A stretch of DNA of 64,000 nt from an uncultured Litoreibacter sp. (lineage in GTDB: Bacteria; Pseudomonadota; Alphaproteobacteria; Rhodobacterales; Rhodobacteraceae). The translations under genes were made by a program, and so were the position numbers. Shown here piece by piece: positions 61,796-64,000 of the stretch. Location: contig NZ_CANKWO010000002.1 in NCBI RefSeq assembly GCF_947487515.1, positions 620,001-684,000 of the forward strand, in the 5' to 3' direction. Below the pieces are notes generated by a model. That model did no database searches. It was not told the origin of the DNA and was given only the letters and a program-made list of their open reading frames with translations. Numbering within the stretch: the first letter of the stretch is position 1; each line of letters begins with the position of its first letter.

Positions 61796-62857
61796 CTACC
61801 CACCGTCCGAAATCAGTTTCCCAACCATCTGCGCCGTATAATTCACGATTGGGACAATCCGTCCATAGTTCAATCGTGTAGGGCCAATCACCCCAACGGC
61901 ACCGATGATCTTTCGATCAGAGTTCATATAGGGAGAGACCACCAAAGAGGAACCCGAAAGTGAAAAGAGTTTGTTCTCAGAGCCAATAAAAATGCGCACA
62001 CCCTCTCCAGCATCGGTCAATTCAAGGAATTCTGCGATGTCACGCTTGCGTTCAAGGTCGTCAAACAGCGCACGGACCCGATCAAGCGCCTCTGAGTCTT
62101 CGGCATTTTCAATCAGATTCGATCTGCCGCGAACGATTAGGCGTTCAATCTGTTCGTTCTCATTCTCCCAAACTGCCAATCCGGTTTTTACAAGGTCTTG
62201 CGCTAGAATATCCAACTCCTGACGTCTGGACTTGATCTCTGTCTCAATACGCCCGCGCAGTTCGGTAATCGTGGAGCCCACAGCCAAAGCATTTAGAAAG
62301 TTCGCAGCCTCGCGCATCGAGGACGGTGTTTGCCCAATTGGCGGCGTGAACACGCGGTTTTCTACATGGCCATCTGCAAAAACCAGCACCACCAAAGCGC
62401 GATCTGCGGCAAGGCTTACAAATTCGATGTGCTTGATTGGCGCTTCGTGTTTCGGGGTCAAAACTAGGCTTGCGCCCTGTGTTAGACCCGATAATGCAGA
62501 CCCCACCCGATCCAACATCACTCCGACATCACGGTCGTTACTTCCTAAAGTCGCGTCCAGCTTTTCGCGGTCTCGGGTGTTGACCTCATCTACTTCCAAC
62601 AAGCCATCCACAAACATGCGCAGCCCTGCTTGTGTTGGAATACGGCCCGCCGACACATGAGGACTATCCAAAAGCCCCATCAGTTCCAGATCATGCATGA
62701 CATTGCGAATGGTCGCGGCACTTACGCTTTCGCTAAGCGATTGGGACAATCTGCGCGAGCCCATCGGTTCCCCGTTGGAAAGATACGATTCGACGATCCG
62801 CTGAAAAACCTCACGGCTACGGTCGTTCATCTGTGACAGGTTATCATCGCGGGTCAT
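61796..62857 (-). CDS. hrcA: Heat-inducible transcription repressor HrcA
   Basis: Repressor that binds CIRCE elements of chaperonin genes, often with GroEL as a thermosensor. From the ATG at 62857 the product has 353 residues, the family length, with an N-terminal winged helix (GEPMGSRRLSQSL and TIRNVMHDLE) and a long ligand/dimerisation domain ending in VGVIGPTRLNYGRIVPIVNYTA. Earlier in-frame starts at 62872 and 62902 give extra residues and have weaker support. hrcA is divergent from rph. No CIRCE is present in this intergenic region. Confidence 0.93.
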   Translation of the reverse strand: MTRDDNLSQMNDRSREVFQRIVESYLSNGEPMGSRRLSQSLSESVSAATIRNVMHDLELMGLLDSPHVSAGRIPTQAGLRMFVDGLLEVDEVNTRDREKLDATLGSNDRDVGVMLDRVGSALSGLTQGASLVLTPKHEAPIKHIEFVSLAADRALVVLVFADGHVENRVFTPPIGQTPSSMREAANFLNALAVGSTITELRGRIETEIKSRRQELDILAQDLVKTGLAVWENENEQIERLIVRGRSNLIENAEDSEALDRVRALFDDLERKRDIAEFLELTDAGEGVRIFIGSENKLFSLSGSSLVVSPYMNSDRKIIGAVGVIGPTRLNYGRIVPIVNYTAQMVGKLISDGG

Positions 62858-62951
62858 CGGGTATCTTCTCATCTTGGTGGCAGTCTTCAATGTGGCTTGC
62901 AACCAAGCGTATCACAAGGGTAACTGAAAGCGTTCCAACAGGAGAGTTCAC

Positions 62952-63665
62952 ATGCGCCCATCCGGCCGCCAGCTAGACGAAATGCGTTCGATTACAATCG
63001 AGACCAATGTAACCCGCCACGCCGAAGGATCTTGCCTGATCAAATGCGGCGATACGCATGTTCTTTGCACCGCGTCAGTCGATGCCCGCGTGCCGTCATT
63101 TTTGCGCAATTCTGGGCTTGGGTGGGTCACTGCAGAATATGGAATGCTGCCGCGCGCAACTCATACGCGCATGAACCGCGAAGCCAAACGCGGGCAGTCG
63201 GGCCGTACACAAGAAATTCAGCGCCTGATCGGTCGTTCTTTGCGGGCCGGTGTAGATCGCGTGGCAATGGGCGAACGGCAGATCGTCGTGGATTGCGATG
63301 TAATCCAAGCAGATGGCGGCACGCGTTGCGCCTCTATCACTGGCGGTTGGGTGGCGCTGCGGCTTGCAGTAAACGCCCTGATGAAAGCCGGTGACATCAC
63401 TACTGACCCGTTAACCGATCATGTGGCTGCGGTTAGCTGCGGGATCTATGCCGGCCAGCCCGTTGTTGATCTGGACTACCCAGAAGACAGCGACGCGGGA
63501 ACGGACGCAAATTTTGTCATGACCGGCAGTCTTGGCCTGATCGAAGTGCAAGCCTCTGCAGAAGGTGCCACTTTCAGCCGTGACGAGTTGAACCAACTTA
63601 TGGATCTCGCCGAGAAAGGCGTGTCTGAACTTACCGCAGCCCAAAAAGCTGCTGTCGGGGGCTAG
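62952..63665 (+). CDS. rph: Ribonuclease PH
   Basis: Phosphorolytic 3'-5' exoribonuclease acting in tRNA 3' processing. The 237 residues begin with the classical [14 protein letters not shown] and include [15 protein letters not shown], a [16 protein letters not shown] segment, and the phosphate/active-site region [19 protein letters not shown] with DLDYPEDS. Length matches the family. AGGAG (62941-62945) precedes the ATG. It is co-directional with rdgB, 3 bases apart, and divergent from hrcA. Confidence 0.97.
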   Translation: MRPSGRQLDEMRSITIETNVTRHAEGSCLIKCGDTHVLCTASVDARVPSFLRNSGLGWVTAEYGMLPRATHTRMNREAKRGQSGRTQEIQRLIGRSLRAGVDRVAMGERQIVVDCDVIQADGGTRCASITGGWVALRLAVNALMKAGDITTDPLTDHVAAVSCGIYAGQPVVDLDYPEDSDAGTDANFVMTGSLGLIEVQASAEGATFSRDELNQLMDLAEKGVSELTAAQKAAVGG

Positions 63666-63668
63666 GAT

Positions 63669-64000
63669 ATGCGCAAGTTCAGCGGTGATACCTTGCTGGT
63701 GGCCAGCCACAACAAAGGGAAACTCGAAGAAATCTCCGAGCTGCTCAAGCCGTATGGCATCACAGTAACCTCCGCCGCTGATCACAACCTGCCGGAGCCG
63801 GAGGAGACCGAAACCACATTCGTCGGAAACGCACGCATCAAAGCACATGCCGCAGCTAAAGCTACCGGCTTGCCAGCATTGGCCGATGACAGCGGGATCG
63901 AAGTGGATTGCCTAGACGGAGCACCTGGCGTCTACACTGCCGATTGGTCCGAAACACCAAACGGTCGCGACTTTGAGTTGGCAATGAACCGAACCTACCA
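63669..64000 (+). CDS. rdgB: XTP/dITP diphosphatase RdgB (cut by right edge)
   Basis: House-cleaning nucleotidase of the Ham1 family removing XTP, dITP and ITP. Only the first 110 or so residues are in the window, so the C-terminus is missing. Seen are [14 protein letters not shown] (9-22), the family ETGxTFxxNAxIKA region (as [18 protein letters not shown]) and the metal-binding [10 protein letters not shown]. The ATG at 63669 has AGGAT upstream and follows rph by 3 bases; rph-rdgB coupling is common in alphaproteobacteria. Confidence 0.95.
   Translation, partial: MRKFSGDTLLVASHNKGKLEEISELLKPYGITVTSAADHNLPEPEETETTFVGNARIKAHAAAKATGLPALADDSGIEVDCLDGAPGVYTADWSETPNGRDFELAMNRTY

Noticed and set aside
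1-64000. CRISPR arrays, insertion sequences, phage or toxin-antitoxin genes
   Set aside because: No regular spaced repeats, transposase-like proteins or terminal inverted repeats were noticed while reading; small toxin genes would be easy to miss by eye.

Overview
The window looks like chromosomal DNA of a marine-type alphaproteobacterium of the order Rhodobacterales (Roseobacter-like). I infer this from family-level protein similarity and gene order: gltB/gltD flanking an extra gene, lptCAB-hpf-ptsN without rpoN, hrcA-grpE next to rph-rdgB, dnaK-dnaJ, a full CtrA-type TTAA-N7-TTAA site, and an RpoH-like dnaK promoter. No rRNA, CRISPR array, insertion sequence, phage gene or integrase was seen. 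One tRNA is present.

Layout. 1-7.5 kb is part of an exopolysaccharide locus that continues beyond the left edge: glycosyltransferases, a PssD/PssE pair, an outer-membrane barrel, a Wza-type export protein and an ExoY-type initiating transferase. These are divergent from a Wzz-type chain-length protein, a degenerate tyrosine-kinase-like ATPase, an acetyltransferase and a GT2. 7.5-12.6 kb is gpmI-envC-ctpA-rppH plus a small secreted protein, closed by a strong hairpin. 12.6-19.5 kb is glutamate synthase, with an alpha/beta-hydrolase gene between gltD and gltB. 19.7-23 kb holds uppP, an NDUFA9-like reductase, tRNA-Leu(CAG) and a secreted TIM-barrel-like protein.

23-36 kb is an accessory catabolic island. 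One arm has two class III CoA-transferases, an IclR regulator and a crotonase. The divergent arm has a solute-binding-fold protein without a signal peptide, an SDR, a zinc alcohol dehydrogenase and an AldA-type aldehyde dehydrogenase. A ribose-type ABC importer (binding protein, permease, ATPase, permease) converges on it. A long dyad lies between the divergent arms.

36.3-41 kb is rnd, kdsD, lptC, lptA, lptB, hpf and ptsN (KDO/LPS transport and ribosome hibernation/PTS-Ntr). 41-52 kb is a second surface-glycan region on the minus strand: cysQ, kdsB, GT2, galU, galE, GT4, a GT2/GT92-like enzyme, a GT14-type enzyme with an extra C-terminal domain, and a two-domain sulfotransferase. A KpsM-like ABC permease is divergent from it. 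The presence of CysQ (which removes PAP) at the head and sulfotransferase modules at the tail suggests that the glycan is sulfated. 52-64 kb is housekeeping: alkB, dnaK, dnaJ, maeB, mutS, grpE, hrcA, rph and a truncated rdgB.

Best candidates for something not yet described are the glycan sulfation module (41-51 kb), with its tandem sulfotransferase and extended GT14 protein, and the CoA-transferase/crotonase/cytoplasmic solute-binding-fold island (23-30 kb) with its divergent operator-like dyad.
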